This document shows positions 34,025-43,924 of a DNA stretch of 64,000 nt, one piece after another; within the stretch, counting starts at the first letter, position 1, and every line of letters starts with the position of its first letter. A program made the position numbers and the translations under genes. The stretch is from Pseudomonas sp. Q2-TVG4-2 (GTDB lineage: Bacteria > Pseudomonadota > Gammaproteobacteria > Pseudomonadales > Pseudomonadaceae), in the NCBI RefSeq assembly GCF_013620795.1, contig NZ_LGLW01000013.1, forward strand, positions 1 to 64,000. Direction: 5' to 3'. The notes under the pieces were generated by a model. The model was not told the origin of the DNA. It did no database searches and worked only from the letters and a program-made list of their open reading frames with translations.

Positions 34025-35356
34025 GTGCTCGGACTGACCAAGACGTTTGGCGCGTTGTACCTGGCCACCTTGCTGATGCAGCTTGGCTCGACCCTGTTGA
34101 TGACTTATCTGGCGCTGCGGCTGAATGCCGATGGCGTGGCCGAGCTGTGGGCAGGCGCGCTGATGGCGGCCAATGCACTGGGGATGGTGTTGGGCGGCAA
34201 GGTAGGCCACGTGCTGATCGAGCGGGTCGGGCATATCCGTACCTATGTCGCCTGTGCGGGCGTCATTTGTGCCGCTGTCCTGACCCATGAGTTCAGCAGT
34301 GCTTTGCCGCTCTGGCTGTTGTTGCGCGGCGTGGTAGGGCTCGCCATGATGTGCCAGTTGATGGTGCTGGAAAGCTGGCTCAACGATCGCGCGCAGAGCG
34401 ATCAGCGAGGCAAGGTGCTGGGCATCTACATGGTCGCGGTGTATATCGGCATGATGCTCGGCCAACTGGCCCTGAGCCTTGGCGGTGACCTGGATATTCG
34501 CCTGATGCTCGGCGTCGCCATTGCATTTGCGCTGTGTCTGGTGCCCGTGGCGCTGACTCGTAGCATGCATCCGGCCGATCTGCACCCAGCTCCCATCGAC
34601 ATTCGTCTTTTCCTGGAGCGGGTGCCGCAATCGCTGATCACTTGCCTGGTGTCGGGCATCGTCAACGGGGGCTTCTATGGCTTGGCGTCGATCTACGCTG
34701 CCCGGCAGGGCCTGGGCACCGTCGAGATCGGCCAGTTCATGGCATTGTCCATCGCAGCGGGTCTTGTGGCGCAGCTGCCCCTTGGCTGGCTATCGGATCG
34801 GCTGCCGCGTGCCAGTCTGATTCGATGCGTGGCGGTACTGCTGATGTTTGCCTGCTTGCCGCTGGCATATCTTCAGCACCTGACGTTCGCCTGGTTGCTA
34901 CTGTTCGGCGGCTGCATTGGCTTTCTACAGTTCTGTCTGTACCCGTTGGGTGTCGCTCTTGCCAACGACAATATCGAACCTGAGCTGAGGGTTTCGCTGG
35001 CTGGCCTGTTGCTGGGTGCATTCGGCGTCGGTGCGTGCGTCGGGCCGCTGCTGGCCGGTGCGTTGATGGAGGGTTTCGGTGCGCCAAGCCTGTATTACTT
35101 CTTCGCTGGCTGCAGCGCGCTGTTGGCGTTATCGGTGGGGCAGGGCCGGGTGACCGGCGAGCATCTGCAGGCGGATGCTCCGCTGCAGCACCAGGCCACA
35201 CCCAATGGACTCGCCAGCGCTACCCTGGCGGCAGCCGTTGAGCCGGCCGACGAAGTGCAGGAGAGCGAGGCGTCGGCCACGGGGGGCGCGGATCGAGAGG
35301 CTCCGGTGATTTCTCTGGATTCCTTGGGCGCAAAAAACCCCGTATCACTTCAGTGA
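34025..35356 (+). CDS. MFS transporter, YcaD/major-facilitator type
   Basis: A 443-residue protein with twelve hydrophobic segments. The early GALYLATLLMQLGSTLLMTYL and MVLESWLNDRAQSDQRGK match the YcaD-like MFS group, whose substrate is unknown. The last 60 residues are polar and Ala/Glu-rich. Starts at GTG 34025, eight bases after GGGAGG. It may follow the catabolic operon transcriptionally but is separated by about 150 bp with a hairpin. The stop codon sits inside its own terminator hairpin. Confidence 0.82.
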   Translation: MLGLTKTFGALYLATLLMQLGSTLLMTYLALRLNADGVAELWAGALMAANALGMVLGGKVGHVLIERVGHIRTYVACAGVICAAVLTHEFSSALPLWLLLRGVVGLAMMCQLMVLESWLNDRAQSDQRGKVLGIYMVAVYIGMMLGQLALSLGGDLDIRLMLGVAIAFALCLVPVALTRSMHPADLHPAPIDIRLFLERVPQSLITCLVSGIVNGGFYGLASIYAARQGLGTVEIGQFMALSIAAGLVAQLPLGWLSDRLPRASLIRCVAVLLMFACLPLAYLQHLTFAWLLLFGGCIGFLQFCLYPLGVALANDNIEPELRVSLAGLLLGAFGVGACVGPLLAGALMEGFGAPSLYYFFAGCSALLALSVGQGRVTGEHLQADAPLQHQATPNGLASATLAAAVEPADEVQESEASATGGADREAPVISLDSLGAKNPVSLQ

Positions 35357-35366
35357 TTACGGGGTT
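35336..35366. terminator. bidirectional terminator between MFS and ychF
   Basis: AACCCCGTATCACT pairs with AGTGA-T-TACGGGGTT; A6 precedes it on the plus strand, giving a U-tract for transcripts from the minus strand. The MFS stop codon (35354-35356) is part of the hairpin. Confidence 0.7.
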
Positions 35367-35413
35367 CGGTGTGCTCTGCGAAGGCCGCCGTAGTACGGCT
35401 TTCCTGCGTCTCG

Positions 35414-36514
35414 CTATACGTTGAAGCGGAAGTGCATCACGTCGCCATCCTTGACGATATATTCCTTGCCTTCCAGGCGCCATTTTCCGGCTTCCTTGGC
35501 ACCAGCTTCACCCTTGTACTGGATGAAGTCGTTATAGGCGACCACTTCGGCGCGGATGAAGCCTTTCTCAAAATCGGTATGGATGACGGCGGCGCCCTGG
35601 GGGGCGGTGGCGCCAACCTTCACGGTCCAGGCGCGGACTTCCTTCACACCGGCGGTGAAGTAGGTCTGCAGGTTGAGCAGTTCGTAACCGGCGCGGATCA
35701 CGCGGTTCAGGCCGGGCTCATCGAGGCCGAGCGACTCGAGAAACATGTCTTTCTCCTCGCCATCGTCCAGCTCGGCGATTTCCGCTTCGATCTTGTTGCA
35801 CACCGGCACCACCACGGCGCCTTCTTCGGCCGCGATGGCATTGACCACGTCCAGGTGCGGGTTGTTCTCGAAGCCGTCCTCGGCGACGTTGGCGATGTAC
35901 ATCACCGGCTTGCTGGTCAGCAGGTGGAAGCCCTTGGCCAGTTGAACTTCATCGTCGCCGAGCGCCTTCAACAGGGTGCGGGCCGGCTTGCCTTCGGTGA
36001 AGTGGGGGATCAGCTTCTCCAGCAACGCCTTTTGCGCCACGGCTTCCTTGTCGCCACCCTTGGCGTTGCGGGTGACGCGCTGCAGCTGCTTCTCGCAGCT
36101 GTCGAGGTCGGCGAAGATCAGTTCCAGCTCGATGATTTCGATGTCGCGCTTAGGATCGACCGAGTTGGAAACGTGAATGACGTTTTCATCCTCGAAGCAG
36201 CGCACCACGTGGGCGATGGCGTCGGTCTCGCGGATGTTAGCCAGGAACTTATTGCCCAGTCCCTCTCCCTTGGAGGCGCCCTCGACGAGGCCGGCGATAT
36301 CGACGAATTCCATGGTGGTAGGCACCACGCGCTCGGGCTTGACGATCTCCGCCAGCGCCTGAAGGCGTGGATCGGGCATCGGTACGATCCCGCTGTTCGG
36401 CTCGATGGTGCAGAAGGGAAAGTTTTCCGCAGCGATACCGGACTTGGTTAGCGCGTTGAACAGAGTGGACTTGCCGACGTTGGGCAGGCCGACGATGCCG
36501 CAATTGAATCCCAT
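35414..36514 (-). CDS. ychF: redox-regulated ATPase/GTPase YchF (OLA1 family)
   Basis: A 366-residue P-loop NTPase of the Obg-related YchF family that binds ribosomes and prefers ATP. G1 is GLPNVGKST near the N-terminus; G3 is [10 protein letters not shown] and the G4-equivalent is NKIE. The C-terminal TGS-type domain includes [12 protein letters not shown] and [12 protein letters not shown]. Its neighbour upstream is pth, as in most gammaproteobacteria. Confidence 0.96.
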   Translation of the reverse strand: MGFNCGIVGLPNVGKSTLFNALTKSGIAAENFPFCTIEPNSGIVPMPDPRLQALAEIVKPERVVPTTMEFVDIAGLVEGASKGEGLGNKFLANIRETDAIAHVVRCFEDENVIHVSNSVDPKRDIEIIELELIFADLDSCEKQLQRVTRNAKGGDKEAVAQKALLEKLIPHFTEGKPARTLLKALGDDEVQLAKGFHLLTSKPVMYIANVAEDGFENNPHLDVVNAIAAEEGAVVVPVCNKIEAEIAELDDGEEKDMFLESLGLDEPGLNRVIRAGYELLNLQTYFTAGVKEVRAWTVKVGATAPQGAAVIHTDFEKGFIRAEVVAYNDFIQYKGEAGAKEAGKWRLEGKEYIVKDGDVMHFRFNV

Positions 36515-36654
36515 GGTGTATTTGCCTCGGTGTTGGCTGGCAGCGTTGAGCTACCGGCGTTGCCAAACTACGTTAAACGGCTTTGGGCGTGGATAAGAGA
36601 GAAGCGCCCGATCCCAGCCGTTGCTTTGTCTTGTGTTTGCCGCAGGCTTGCACG

Positions 36655-37239
36655 TCAGGCCTTCTGGCTGTGCAGCCGCTGCATGGCCCGTGTCCAGTCG
36701 CCAGCGAGGATTTCGGGCAGCACATCAAGGGCGAAATCGATACTGGCATCCAGCTTTTCGCGCTCCGCCTGCGGCGCGCGTCCCAGCACATAGCCAGTCA
36801 CCAGGCTGCTGTGCCCGGGGTGGCCGATGCCCAGACGCAGGCGGTAGAAACTGTTCTGATTGCCGAGCCTGGCGATGATGTCGCGCAGCCCGTTATGCCC
36901 GCCATGGCCGCCGCCCTGTTTGAGCTTGGCGATGCCGGGGGGCATGTCGAGTTCATCATGGGCGACCAAGATGGACTCAGGAGGAATTCGGAAAAATCCG
37001 GCCAGTGCCGCCACCGCCTGACCGCTGCGGTTCATGAACGTGGTGGGGATCAGCAGGCGGACATCTTCGTCCTGGTGGCGAAACTTGCCGACCAGCCCGA
37101 AGTATTTACGATCGATGCTGAGGTTGACGCCCTTGTGGGCGGCCAGACGCTCAACGAAAAAGGCCCCTGCGTTATGCCGGGTCTGGTCGTATTCAGGGCC
37201 TGGATTACCCAGGCCGACGATCAGTTTGACGGCAGTCAC
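36655..37239 (-). CDS. pth: peptidyl-tRNA hydrolase
   Basis: Releases tRNA from stalled peptidyl-tRNA. 194 residues with [18 protein letters not shown] at the N-terminus, holding the conserved Asn and catalytic His (NPG...TRHN). [11 protein letters not shown] carries the conserved Asp, and [12 protein letters not shown] is the third hallmark. It lies between rplY and ychF, all on the minus strand and probably cotranscribed. Confidence 0.96.
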   Translation of the reverse strand: MTAVKLIVGLGNPGPEYDQTRHNAGAFFVERLAAHKGVNLSIDRKYFGLVGKFRHQDEDVRLLIPTTFMNRSGQAVAALAGFFRIPPESILVAHDELDMPPGIAKLKQGGGHGGHNGLRDIIARLGNQNSFYRLRLGIGHPGHSSLVTGYVLGRAPQAEREKLDASIDFALDVLPEILAGDWTRAMQRLHSQKA

Positions 37240-37273
37240 GACAGAGGCCCTTCCTCAGATGCTTGCGAGTGGA

Positions 37274-37891
37274 TTACTCGGCAGCGCCTTCTTCTTTCGG
37301 AGTGTCTTCCTTGTTCACGCGTGGCGCATGAACGTTGGCGACCGGCAGGTCGCTGCCGTGCGACAGGGAAACCAACTCGACGCCTTTCGGCAGCTTGAGA
37401 TCGGTCATGTGCAGAACCTGACCGATTTCAACCTTGGCCATGTCGACCTCAATGAACTCTGGCAGATCCTGTGGGAGGCAGGAGACTTCCACTTCGTTGA
37501 TGTTATGCAGAATTTCGCCACCCTGCTGCTTCACGCCAACCGATGTCTCCTGGTTGATGAAGTGCAGCGGAACGGTAGCGGTCAGCTTGTGGCCGGCTAC
37601 GACGCGGACGAAGTCAGCGTGGAGGACGAAGCTCTTGGCCGGATGACGCTGCAGCGCCTTGATCAGAACGGATTCGCTCTGGCCGTCGACGTTGAGGGTC
37701 AGCACGTGGCTGAAGGACGCTTCGTTTTCCAGCATCTTGGCCAGATCTTTGGCCAGCAGGCTGATGGACTGCGGGGCCTTGTCGCCACCGTAGATGACGG
37801 CCGGGACGAGGCTGGCGTTACGACGCAGGCGGCGGCTCGCACCTTTCCCCAGGTCGGAACGCACTTGGGCATTCAGAGTGAAATCAGTCAT
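37274..37891 (-). CDS. rplY: 50S ribosomal protein L25, CTC-type long form
   Basis: 5S rRNA-binding ribosomal protein of the general-stress CTC type, 205 residues. The N-terminal L25 domain (about 1-95) contains [14 protein letters not shown] and [12 protein letters not shown] second beta domain (about 100-190) is present, unlike the short E. coli L25. The C-terminus is acidic (KEEGAAE). Start is the ATG at 37891; the longer frame is not conserved. Its 5' leader carries a hairpin (37922-37940), and the prs terminator lies just upstream, so it probably has its own promoter. Confidence 0.95.
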   Translation of the reverse strand: MTDFTLNAQVRSDLGKGASRRLRRNASLVPAVIYGGDKAPQSISLLAKDLAKMLENEASFSHVLTLNVDGQSESVLIKALQRHPAKSFVLHADFVRVVAGHKLTATVPLHFINQETSVGVKQQGGEILHNINEVEVSCLPQDLPEFIEVDMAKVEIGQVLHMTDLKLPKGVELVSLSHGSDLPVANVHAPRVNKEDTPKEEGAAE

Positions 37892-37921
37892 TGTGTTTCT
37901 CCAGGATAACAACGCGCCCGA

Positions 37922-37940
37922 AGTGCTCGCGACCAGCACT
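37922..37940 (-). promoter_or_regulatory. hairpin in the rplY 5' leader
   Basis: AGTGCT (37922-37927) pairs with AGCACT (37935-37940), about 30 bases upstream of the L25 start. Autoregulation of rplY through its leader is known in enterobacteria; whether this hairpin is related is unknown. Confidence 0.35.
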
Positions 37941-37960
37941 ACCGGGCGGTTGGGCAAAAA

Positions 37961-37979
37961 GCCCCGCACGAGGCGGGGC
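37961..37979 (-). terminator. intrinsic terminator of prs
   Basis: On the minus strand GCCCCGC pairs with GCGGGGC and is followed by TTTTTG. It lies 37 bp after the prs stop. Confidence 0.85.
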
Positions 37980-38015
37980 ACATTTTCGTTCTGCGCGAAT
38001 GGCTAAGCTTTCGGC

Positions 38016-38957
38016 TTAGCGGAACATCGCGCTGATCGATTCAGCATTGCTGATGCGGCGAACCGCCTCAGCCACCATTGGCGCAATGTCCAGCTGGCGA
38101 ATACGGGTACAGGCTTGAGCGGCAGCCGACAGCGGAATGGTATTTGTTACTACCAGTTCGTCGAGGACCGAACCGTCGATGTTCTCGATGGCACGACCGG
38201 ACAGAATCGGGTGAGTGCAATACGCATAGACCTTGGCGGCGCCGTGGTCTTTCAAAGCAGTTGCAGCGTGGCACAGGGTGCCAGCGGTATCGACCATGTC
38301 GTCTACGAGGATGCAGGTCCGGCCTTCAATATCACCGATGATGTGCATCACTTCGGACTGGTTGGCCTTCGGGCGACGCTTGTCGATGATCGCCAGATCA
38401 ACACCCAGGGACTTGGCGACGGCGCGAGCACGCACCACACCGCCGATGTCGGGGGAGACGATCATCAGGTTCTCGAAGCGCTGAGCCTGAATATCGTCGA
38501 CCAGGACCGGCGAGCCGTAGATGTTGTCCACAGGCATGTCGAAGAAGCCCTGGATCTGATCGGCGTGCAGGTCAACGGTAAGAACGCGGTTAACACCCAC
38601 TACGTCGAGCATGTCGGCCACGACCTTAGCGCTGATCGGCACACGTGCGGAACGCGGACGGCGATCCTGACGGGCGTAACCAAAGTAGGGGATGACGGCC
38701 GTAATGCGGGTGGCGGAGGACCGGCGGAAGGCATCTGCCATCACGACCAGTTCCATCAGGTTGTCATTGGTGGGGGCGCAGGTCGGTTGAATCAGAAAGA
38801 CGTCCTTACCACGAACGTTCTCGTTGATCTCGACACTGATTTCGCCGTCGGAGAATTTTCCGACGTAGGCGTCACCGAGGGGAATATGCAGCTGACGTAC
38901 AACACGCCGGGCCAGGTCGGGGTTGGCGTTCCCCGTGAAGACCATCATCTTGGACAC
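38016..38957 (-). CDS. prs: ribose-phosphate pyrophosphokinase
   Basis: Makes PRPP from ribose 5-phosphate and ATP. 313 residues. Key motifs are [39 protein letters not shown] (ATP binding), [13 protein letters not shown] and the PRPP-binding loop [17 protein letters not shown]. It lies downstream of ispE and two tRNA-Gln genes; the ispE-prs pairing is common to gammaproteobacteria. Confidence 0.97.
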   Translation of the reverse strand: MSKMMVFTGNANPDLARRVVRQLHIPLGDAYVGKFSDGEISVEINENVRGKDVFLIQPTCAPTNDNLMELVVMADAFRRSSATRITAVIPYFGYARQDRRPRSARVPISAKVVADMLDVVGVNRVLTVDLHADQIQGFFDMPVDNIYGSPVLVDDIQAQRFENLMIVSPDIGGVVRARAVAKSLGVDLAIIDKRRPKANQSEVMHIIGDIEGRTCILVDDMVDTAGTLCHAATALKDHGAAKVYAYCTHPILSGRAIENIDGSVLDELVVTNTIPLSAAAQACTRIRQLDIAPMVAEAVRRISNAESISAMFR

Positions 38958-38996
38958 GCGCAGTACCTGCCTGAGGGTGGATCCGATGAAACAAAA

Positions 38997-39029
38997 AGCT
39001 GTTCAAAAGGCCAGGCGTTTTGAACAGCT
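38997..39029 (-). terminator. intrinsic terminator after the tRNA-Gln genes
   Basis: AGCTGTTCAAAA (38997-39008) pairs with TTTTGAACAGCT (39018-39029), followed on the minus strand by TTTTTGT. It separates the tRNA transcript from prs. Confidence 0.85.
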
Positions 39030-39040
39030 CTCGTGATGTT

Positions 39041-39115
39041 TGGCAGGGGCGGCTGGATTCGAACCAACGCATGCCAGGATCAAAACCTGGTGCCTTACCG
39101 CTTGGCGACGCCCCT
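39041..39115 (-). tRNA. tRNA-Gln (UUG), copy 1
   Basis: A 75-nt cloverleaf with encoded CCA. The acceptor stem is AGGGGCG/CGCCCCT, the D-arm GCCAAGCGGTAAGGC and the anticodon loop TTTTGAT (anticodon TTG). The T-arm contains GGTTCGAATCC. Identical to the copy at 39165-39239. Confidence 0.95.
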
Positions 39116-39164
39116 GTAGATGTAGCCCTGAATGTGCTTGCAGTTGTACAACCTCGAAAGGTTA

Positions 39165-39239
39165 TGGCAGGGGCGGCTGGATTCGAACCAACGCATGCCA
39201 GGATCAAAACCTGGTGCCTTACCGCTTGGCGACGCCCCT
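39165..39239 (-). tRNA. tRNA-Gln (UUG), copy 2
   Basis: A 75-nt tRNA identical in sequence to the other copy, with the TTG anticodon and encoded CCA. It is separated from copy 1 by 49 bp and from the ispE stop by 14 bp, so both are probably processed from one transcript, perhaps shared with ispE. Confidence 0.95.
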
Positions 39240-39253
39240 GTAATGTACAACCT

Positions 39254-40114
39254 CTAACCACTCATTTCCTGCGCCAGTTGCGCGAGCCTTCGGTGCAGCA
39301 TCGAAATGTTGCGCCCTTGAGCTACGAAAGCTGGTAAATCGGCTGGAAGTTGGCGGCAAACTTTATCAGCCTCACCTTTGTTTGGGAAGCTCCCAAACAC
39401 ACAAGCTCCAGTGCCGGTCATTCTTGCTGGAACAAATTTGTTCAACAAGCTCAAAGCGTTACGCACTTCTGGATAACGCTTCTCGACCACCGGCTGACAG
39501 TCGTTATGACCGCCCTCTGCAAGAAGGCTGCGAACTGTAATGGCCGGGGTATTACGTGTCAACTCCGGGTCGGAAAATATTTCCGCTGTACTAACAGAGA
39601 CTTGCGGGGCGATAACGAGGAACCAGGGTTCGCTCAAATTGACCGGTTGCAAGCGCTCGCCCACCCCCTCGGCAAAGGCCGCGCGCCCTCTGACGAACAC
39701 GGGCACATCGGCCCCAAGGCAGAGGCCAATCTCCGCCAGAGCGTCTTCGCCCAGACGGGTTTGCCACAGATGGTCGAGGCCCAGCAAAGTGGTCGCCGCG
39801 TCGGAGCTGCCACCACCAATACCGCCGCCCATGGGCAAACGCTTGGTCAGCTCTATGTCGGCGCCAAGTGCGCAGCTGCTATGTGCCTGCAGCAGGCGGG
39901 CCGCGCGCACGATGAGGTTGCTGTCGTGATTGACGCCGGGCAGCTCGGTGCATAGGCGGATCTGGCCATCGGTACGCAAGGTGAAGCTGAGCTCGTCGCC
40001 GTAGTCGAGAAACTGGAAAAGGGTCTGCAGCTCGTGATAGCCGTCGGCGCGGCGACCGAGGATGTGCAGCATCAGGTTGAGTTTGGCCGGAGCCGGCAAG
40101 GTCAGCCTAACCAT
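39254..40114 (-). CDS. ispE: 4-diphosphocytidyl-2-C-methyl-D-erythritol kinase
   Basis: ATP-dependent kinase of the MEP isoprenoid pathway, 286 residues, GHMP superfamily. N-terminal [22 protein letters not shown] has the catalytic Lys region. The Gly-rich ATP loop is [18 protein letters not shown]. The C-terminal [12 protein letters not shown] is GHMP motif III. The start overlaps the lolB stop, forming lolB-ispE-tRNA-Gln. Confidence 0.96.
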   Translation of the reverse strand: MVRLTLPAPAKLNLMLHILGRRADGYHELQTLFQFLDYGDELSFTLRTDGQIRLCTELPGVNHDSNLIVRAARLLQAHSSCALGADIELTKRLPMGGGIGGGSSDAATTLLGLDHLWQTRLGEDALAEIGLCLGADVPVFVRGRAAFAEGVGERLQPVNLSEPWFLVIAPQVSVSTAEIFSDPELTRNTPAITVRSLLAEGGHNDCQPVVEKRYPEVRNALSLLNKFVPARMTGTGACVFGSFPNKGEADKVCRQLPADLPAFVAQGRNISMLHRRLAQLAQEMSG

Positions 40115-40734
40115 CAGTGGCCGAGCCGGCGTGGCTGCCAGTCCTTGATGACGAGGGTGATTTGCAGGTCTCGACCGGCCAGCTTGATACGTGACGGCAG
40201 GGTGTAGCCGTCTTCCTCGCTGTAGCCGAGATACTGAACATCCCAGCCATCCTGATGAAGGCCGGCAAGGCGGCCGTTGGCGTCCAATGCAACGCGACTG
40301 CGGCTATCCGGAGCGGGGAGGCCACGTACCCACCAGAGCAAATTCGATACGGGTAACTGCCAGCCGAGTTGGCTTTCAACCAACGCTTCCGGCGACTTGG
40401 CTTCGAATCGGCCCTGGCCCGCGACCTCCAGCGCGACGGCCTCGGGGCGCCCGGTCAGGCGAGTGGCGCCGCGGCCCAGCGGGCCAGACAGGCGAATGTC
40501 AAAGTAGTCCTGGCGTTGCAGCCAGAACAAGGTGCCGCTGCCCGAATCCTGCGGTGCGCGAATGCCGATCTTCCCGCTGATCTGCCAGCCATCGATTTCG
40601 CTGACCTGCGCTTTGTGCGCCTTCCAATCTTCCGCGTTGCCGGGGCCTTCGACGGATTCCTGCGGGGCGAGAGCGGCGCAGCCAGCCAGCAGCAGGGCGA
40701 GGGCAGGGGTCAGCAGGTTACGCATCAACTTCAT
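40114..40734 (-). CDS. lolB: outer-membrane lipoprotein receptor LolB
   Basis: Accepts lipoproteins from LolA and inserts them in the outer membrane. 206 residues with a lipoprotein signal ([12 protein letters not shown], lipid-modified Cys19). The mature part fits the LolB barrel: [20 protein letters not shown], then ISGPLG-like [15 protein letters not shown] and a C-terminal LVIKDWQPR. It lies between the TPR lipoprotein gene and ispE in one operon. Confidence 0.93.
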   Translation of the reverse strand: MKLMRNLLTPALALLLAGCAALAPQESVEGPGNAEDWKAHKAQVSEIDGWQISGKIGIRAPQDSGSGTLFWLQRQDYFDIRLSGPLGRGATRLTGRPEAVALEVAGQGRFEAKSPEALVESQLGWQLPVSNLLWWVRGLPAPDSRSRVALDANGRLAGLHQDGWDVQYLGYSEEDGYTLPSRIKLAGRDLQITLVIKDWQPRRLGH

Positions 40735-40737
40735 GAG

Positions 40738-42474
40738 TCAGGGTTTCTCCGAGCCTGTCAGGCGTTTGATGGTTTCGCGCAGCACGTCGCTGTCCGGTTG
40801 CTGCTTCAGCGCTTCAGCCCAGATAGTCCGTGCTTCGCGCTGCTCGCCAGCGGCCCAGAGCACCTCGCCGAGGTGGGCGGCGATTTCGTGGTCTGGAAGC
40901 CGCTCGTGTGCCTTTCGTAGCTGGGTTTCGGCCTCTTCGAGATTGCCCAGGCGGTAATTGATCCAGCCGAGGCTGTCGAGAATGGCGGCATCATCGGGAT
41001 TGAGCTGGTAAGCCTGCTCAATGAGAGCACGGGCCTCATCGTATCGGTCGGTGCGGTCAGCCAGCGTATAGCCCAGCGCGTTGATCGCCATGGCATTGTC
41101 TGGTTCACGCTCGATGATGAAGCGCAGGTCCCGTTCCAGTTGGGCTAGATCGCCACGCTTCTCGGCGATCATGGCTCGGGTGTAGAGCAGATTGAGGTCG
41201 TCGGGAAACTGTTCTAGAGCCTGTTCGGCAAGTTGCCAGGCCGCGTCGATCTGCTGCTGCTTTGAAAGGGCCTCGATCTCGATCAGGTATAACTGAATCG
41301 CGTAATCGGGCTGCTCGTTACGGGCGCTGGCCAACAGCTGTGATGCCTCCTGATTGCGACTCAGGGAAAACAGCAGCTCCGCCTGCATGAGTTTCGCTGG
41401 CAGATACTCGTTGCCGGGGCCGACCTTGGCGAACGCCGCCAGCGCCTGCTCGTGTTCGCCCAACTCGCGATAAGCGCGGCCAAGGTTGAAGTGGGCCGCA
41501 TCGAGGTGACTGCCGCGCTCGATCAGCTCTTCCAGATAAACGATCGCTTCACGCCAGGCCTGTGCTTCGAGACACACCAGTGCCATCGAGAAGCGAAGGT
41601 CGTCGTCCCCGGGGTGTTGCTGGACCAGGGTGGCGAATTCGCCCATGGCTTCTTCAAGGCGATCCTGCTCGACTAACAGTCGTGCATAGGTCAGTCGCAG
41701 GCGCTTGTCCTCGGGGTGTCGACGGAGGCTCTTTTCCAGCAATGGCAGCGCTTCCTCGCCGCGCTCCAGCATTTGCAGCAAGCGAGCCTGGAGCAGGGTC
41801 GAGGGGATTTCCTGCTGGCTGGCGGGTTGCTCTTCGAGCAATGCGAGTGCTTCTTCAGGGCGGCCATCCTGTTGTAGGAGCACCGCCTTGCCAAATTTCA
41901 ACTGGGGGTTGTCAGGGTGTTTGGCCAGCAACTGATCGAAGCTTCTAAGCAGGCCAGTTCGCGTATCCGGATCGGTTTCCGCCGCGGACAGGGCGAGGAA
42001 GTCAAAATGTGTATCGCCCTGGCCCCGCAGCACTTTTTCCATGAACTCCATGGATTCCTCGTAACGCCCGGCACGTGCCAGCTGCACGGCTGCGGCCCGC
42101 TGGGCGTCGAGGCTCTCCGGTGCGTTGCTCGCCCAGATCATCGCCGTGTCCAGTGCCGCCTGCTCGGCGCCGAGATATTCCGCGATTCGGAAGCCGCGCT
42201 CGGCTACGCCGGCATCCTGTGTCGCATTGGCCTGCTGGACATAGTTACCCAGCGCGATGTCGAAACGATTGCGCTGGCCAGCCAGTTCCGCCACCAGTAG
42301 CGCATACAGTGTGTCGCTGCTGAACGAACCATACGAACCATACGAACTGGGGCCCGTTTCCACGTTTTTCGGTGCGGTCTCCTCGACCGGCGGGCTGCTG
42401 TCGGGAGTGCTCTGCATAAAACTTTGGCAGCCACCGAGAAGCAGGACGGCGCTGAGGGCGAGGAGTTTTTTCAT
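40738..42474 (-). CDS. TPR-repeat lipoprotein
   Basis: A 578-residue envelope protein. The N-terminus MKKLLALSAVLLLGGCQS is a type II signal with lipid-modified Cys16. A Ser/Tyr/Gly-rich spacer (SSYGSYGSFSS) follows; its DNA contains a short tandem GAACCATAC repeat. The rest consists of about ten or more TPR-like helix pairs, for example HFNLGRAYRELGEHEQALAA and DSLGWINYRLGNLEEAETQL. Such repeats bind proteins; the partner is unknown. Start at the ATG at 42474. First gene of TPR-lolB-ispE, divergent from hemA. P. aeruginosa has an equivalent at this position. Confidence 0.9.
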   Translation of the reverse strand: MKKLLALSAVLLLGGCQSFMQSTPDSSPPVEETAPKNVETGPSSYGSYGSFSSDTLYALLVAELAGQRNRFDIALGNYVQQANATQDAGVAERGFRIAEYLGAEQAALDTAMIWASNAPESLDAQRAAAVQLARAGRYEESMEFMEKVLRGQGDTHFDFLALSAAETDPDTRTGLLRSFDQLLAKHPDNPQLKFGKAVLLQQDGRPEEALALLEEQPASQQEIPSTLLQARLLQMLERGEEALPLLEKSLRRHPEDKRLRLTYARLLVEQDRLEEAMGEFATLVQQHPGDDDLRFSMALVCLEAQAWREAIVYLEELIERGSHLDAAHFNLGRAYRELGEHEQALAAFAKVGPGNEYLPAKLMQAELLFSLSRNQEASQLLASARNEQPDYAIQLYLIEIEALSKQQQIDAAWQLAEQALEQFPDDLNLLYTRAMIAEKRGDLAQLERDLRFIIEREPDNAMAINALGYTLADRTDRYDEARALIEQAYQLNPDDAAILDSLGWINYRLGNLEEAETQLRKAHERLPDHEIAAHLGEVLWAAGEQREARTIWAEALKQQPDSDVLRETIKRLTGSEKP

Positions 42475-42655
42475 AGGGAATATAGGCTGGTCTGCGGTCG
42501 CGGCATGATGACACAAGCCGTCAGGCAAGCACATGGGCGGGCTTGCCAGGCGAATCGGGTGGCTCGAATACCTACAGACAATAACTGGCAACGGTTGTTC
42601 TGAGACAGGCGAAGTAGGAGAATCGCGCGCTCCGTTTTTCGAATCAGCGATCTGC

Positions 42656-43924
42656 ATGGCTTTCATCGCGCTTGGCATCAATCACAAGACCGCATCGGTG
42701 GATGTGCGCGAGCGTGTTGCGTTCACGCCCGAACAGATGGTCGAGGCGCTGCAACAGCTTTGCCGAGTTACGCCAACGCGCGAGGCAGCGATCCTATCGA
42801 CCTGTAATCGCAGCGAGCTTTACCTCGAACAGGATCAGGTTGAGGCCGAGGCGGTGCTGGCGTGGCTGGCCAGTTATCACCGTCTGAGCCTCGAGGAACT
42901 CAAGGCGTGCGCCTACGTTCATACTGACGATCAGGCTGTGCGCCATATGATGCGGGTCGCCTCGGGCCTGGATTCCCTCGTGCTGGGTGAGCCGCAGATT
43001 CTCGGGCAAATGAAGTCCGCCTATGCCGTTGCGCGCGAGGCTGGCAGCGTCGGGCCGCTGTTGGGGCGTCTGTTTCAGGCCACCTTCAGCACCGCCAAGA
43101 CCGTGCGGACCGATACGGCCATCGGCGAGAACCCGGTCTCGGTGGCCTTTGCCGCGGTCAGCCTGGCCAAGCAGATCTTTGCCAACCTGCATCGCAGTCA
43201 GGCCTTGCTGATCGGCGCTGGCGAAACCATCACGCTGGTCGCCCGTCATCTGCACGAGCAGGGCGTCAAGCGCATCGTGGTCGCCAACCGCACGCTCGAG
43301 CGCGCCAGTGCCCTGGCTGAGCAGTTCGGCGCGCATGCGATCCTGCTTGCCGACATCCCGCAAGAGCTCTACAACAGCGATATCGTCATCAGCTCGACCG
43401 CCAGCCAACTGCCGATTCTGGGTAAGGGGGCCGTGGAGCAGGCGCTGAAGAAGCGCAAGCACAAGCCCATGTTCATGGTCGACATTGCCGTGCCCCGGGA
43501 CATAGAAGCGCAGGTCGGTGAGCTGGATGATGTCTACCTCTATACCGTGGACGATCTGCACGAAGTAGTGGCGGAGAACCTCAAGAGCCGCCAGGGTGCC
43601 GCCCAAGCCGCCGAGGAACTGATCGCCGCCGGCACTGATGAATTCATGGCGCGGCTGCGTGAGCTCGCAGCTGTGGATGTGCTCAGGGCCTACCGCCAGC
43701 ATGCCGAGCGGATTCGTGACGAAGAAATGCTCAAGGCCCAGCGACTACTGGCCAACGGCGGCACTCCCGAGGATGCGCTGGCGCAACTGGCTCGCGGACT
43801 GACCAACAAACTGCTGCACGCACCCAGCGTTCAGCTGAAAAAACTTTCTGCCGAAGGGCGCATAGAGGCACTGGGCATCGTTCAGGAGCTCTTCGCTTTG
43901 CAGGACAGCACGGACAAACCATGA
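42656..43924 (+). CDS. hemA: glutamyl-tRNA reductase
   Basis: First step of C5-pathway haem synthesis: reduces Glu-tRNA to glutamate-1-semialdehyde with NADPH. 422 residues from the ATG at 42656. The catalytic Cys lies in [30 protein letters not shown] is the family signature, the NADPH fold has [16 protein letters not shown], and a helical dimerisation domain closes the protein. The stop overlaps the prfA start (ATGA). Confidence 0.97.
   Translation: MAFIALGINHKTASVDVRERVAFTPEQMVEALQQLCRVTPTREAAILSTCNRSELYLEQDQVEAEAVLAWLASYHRLSLEELKACAYVHTDDQAVRHMMRVASGLDSLVLGEPQILGQMKSAYAVAREAGSVGPLLGRLFQATFSTAKTVRTDTAIGENPVSVAFAAVSLAKQIFANLHRSQALLIGAGETITLVARHLHEQGVKRIVVANRTLERASALAEQFGAHAILLADIPQELYNSDIVISSTASQLPILGKGAVEQALKKRKHKPMFMVDIAVPRDIEAQVGELDDVYLYTVDDLHEVVAENLKSRQGAAQAAEELIAAGTDEFMARLRELAAVDVLRAYRQHAERIRDEEMLKAQRLLANGGTPEDALAQLARGLTNKLLHAPSVQLKKLSAEGRIEALGIVQELFALQDSTDKP

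Noticed and set aside
42323..42352. Short tandem GAACCATAC repeat as a possible CRISPR or VNTR locus
   Set aside because: Only two to three units inside a coding spacer of the TPR lipoprotein (YGSYGS); no spacers and no cas genes in the window.
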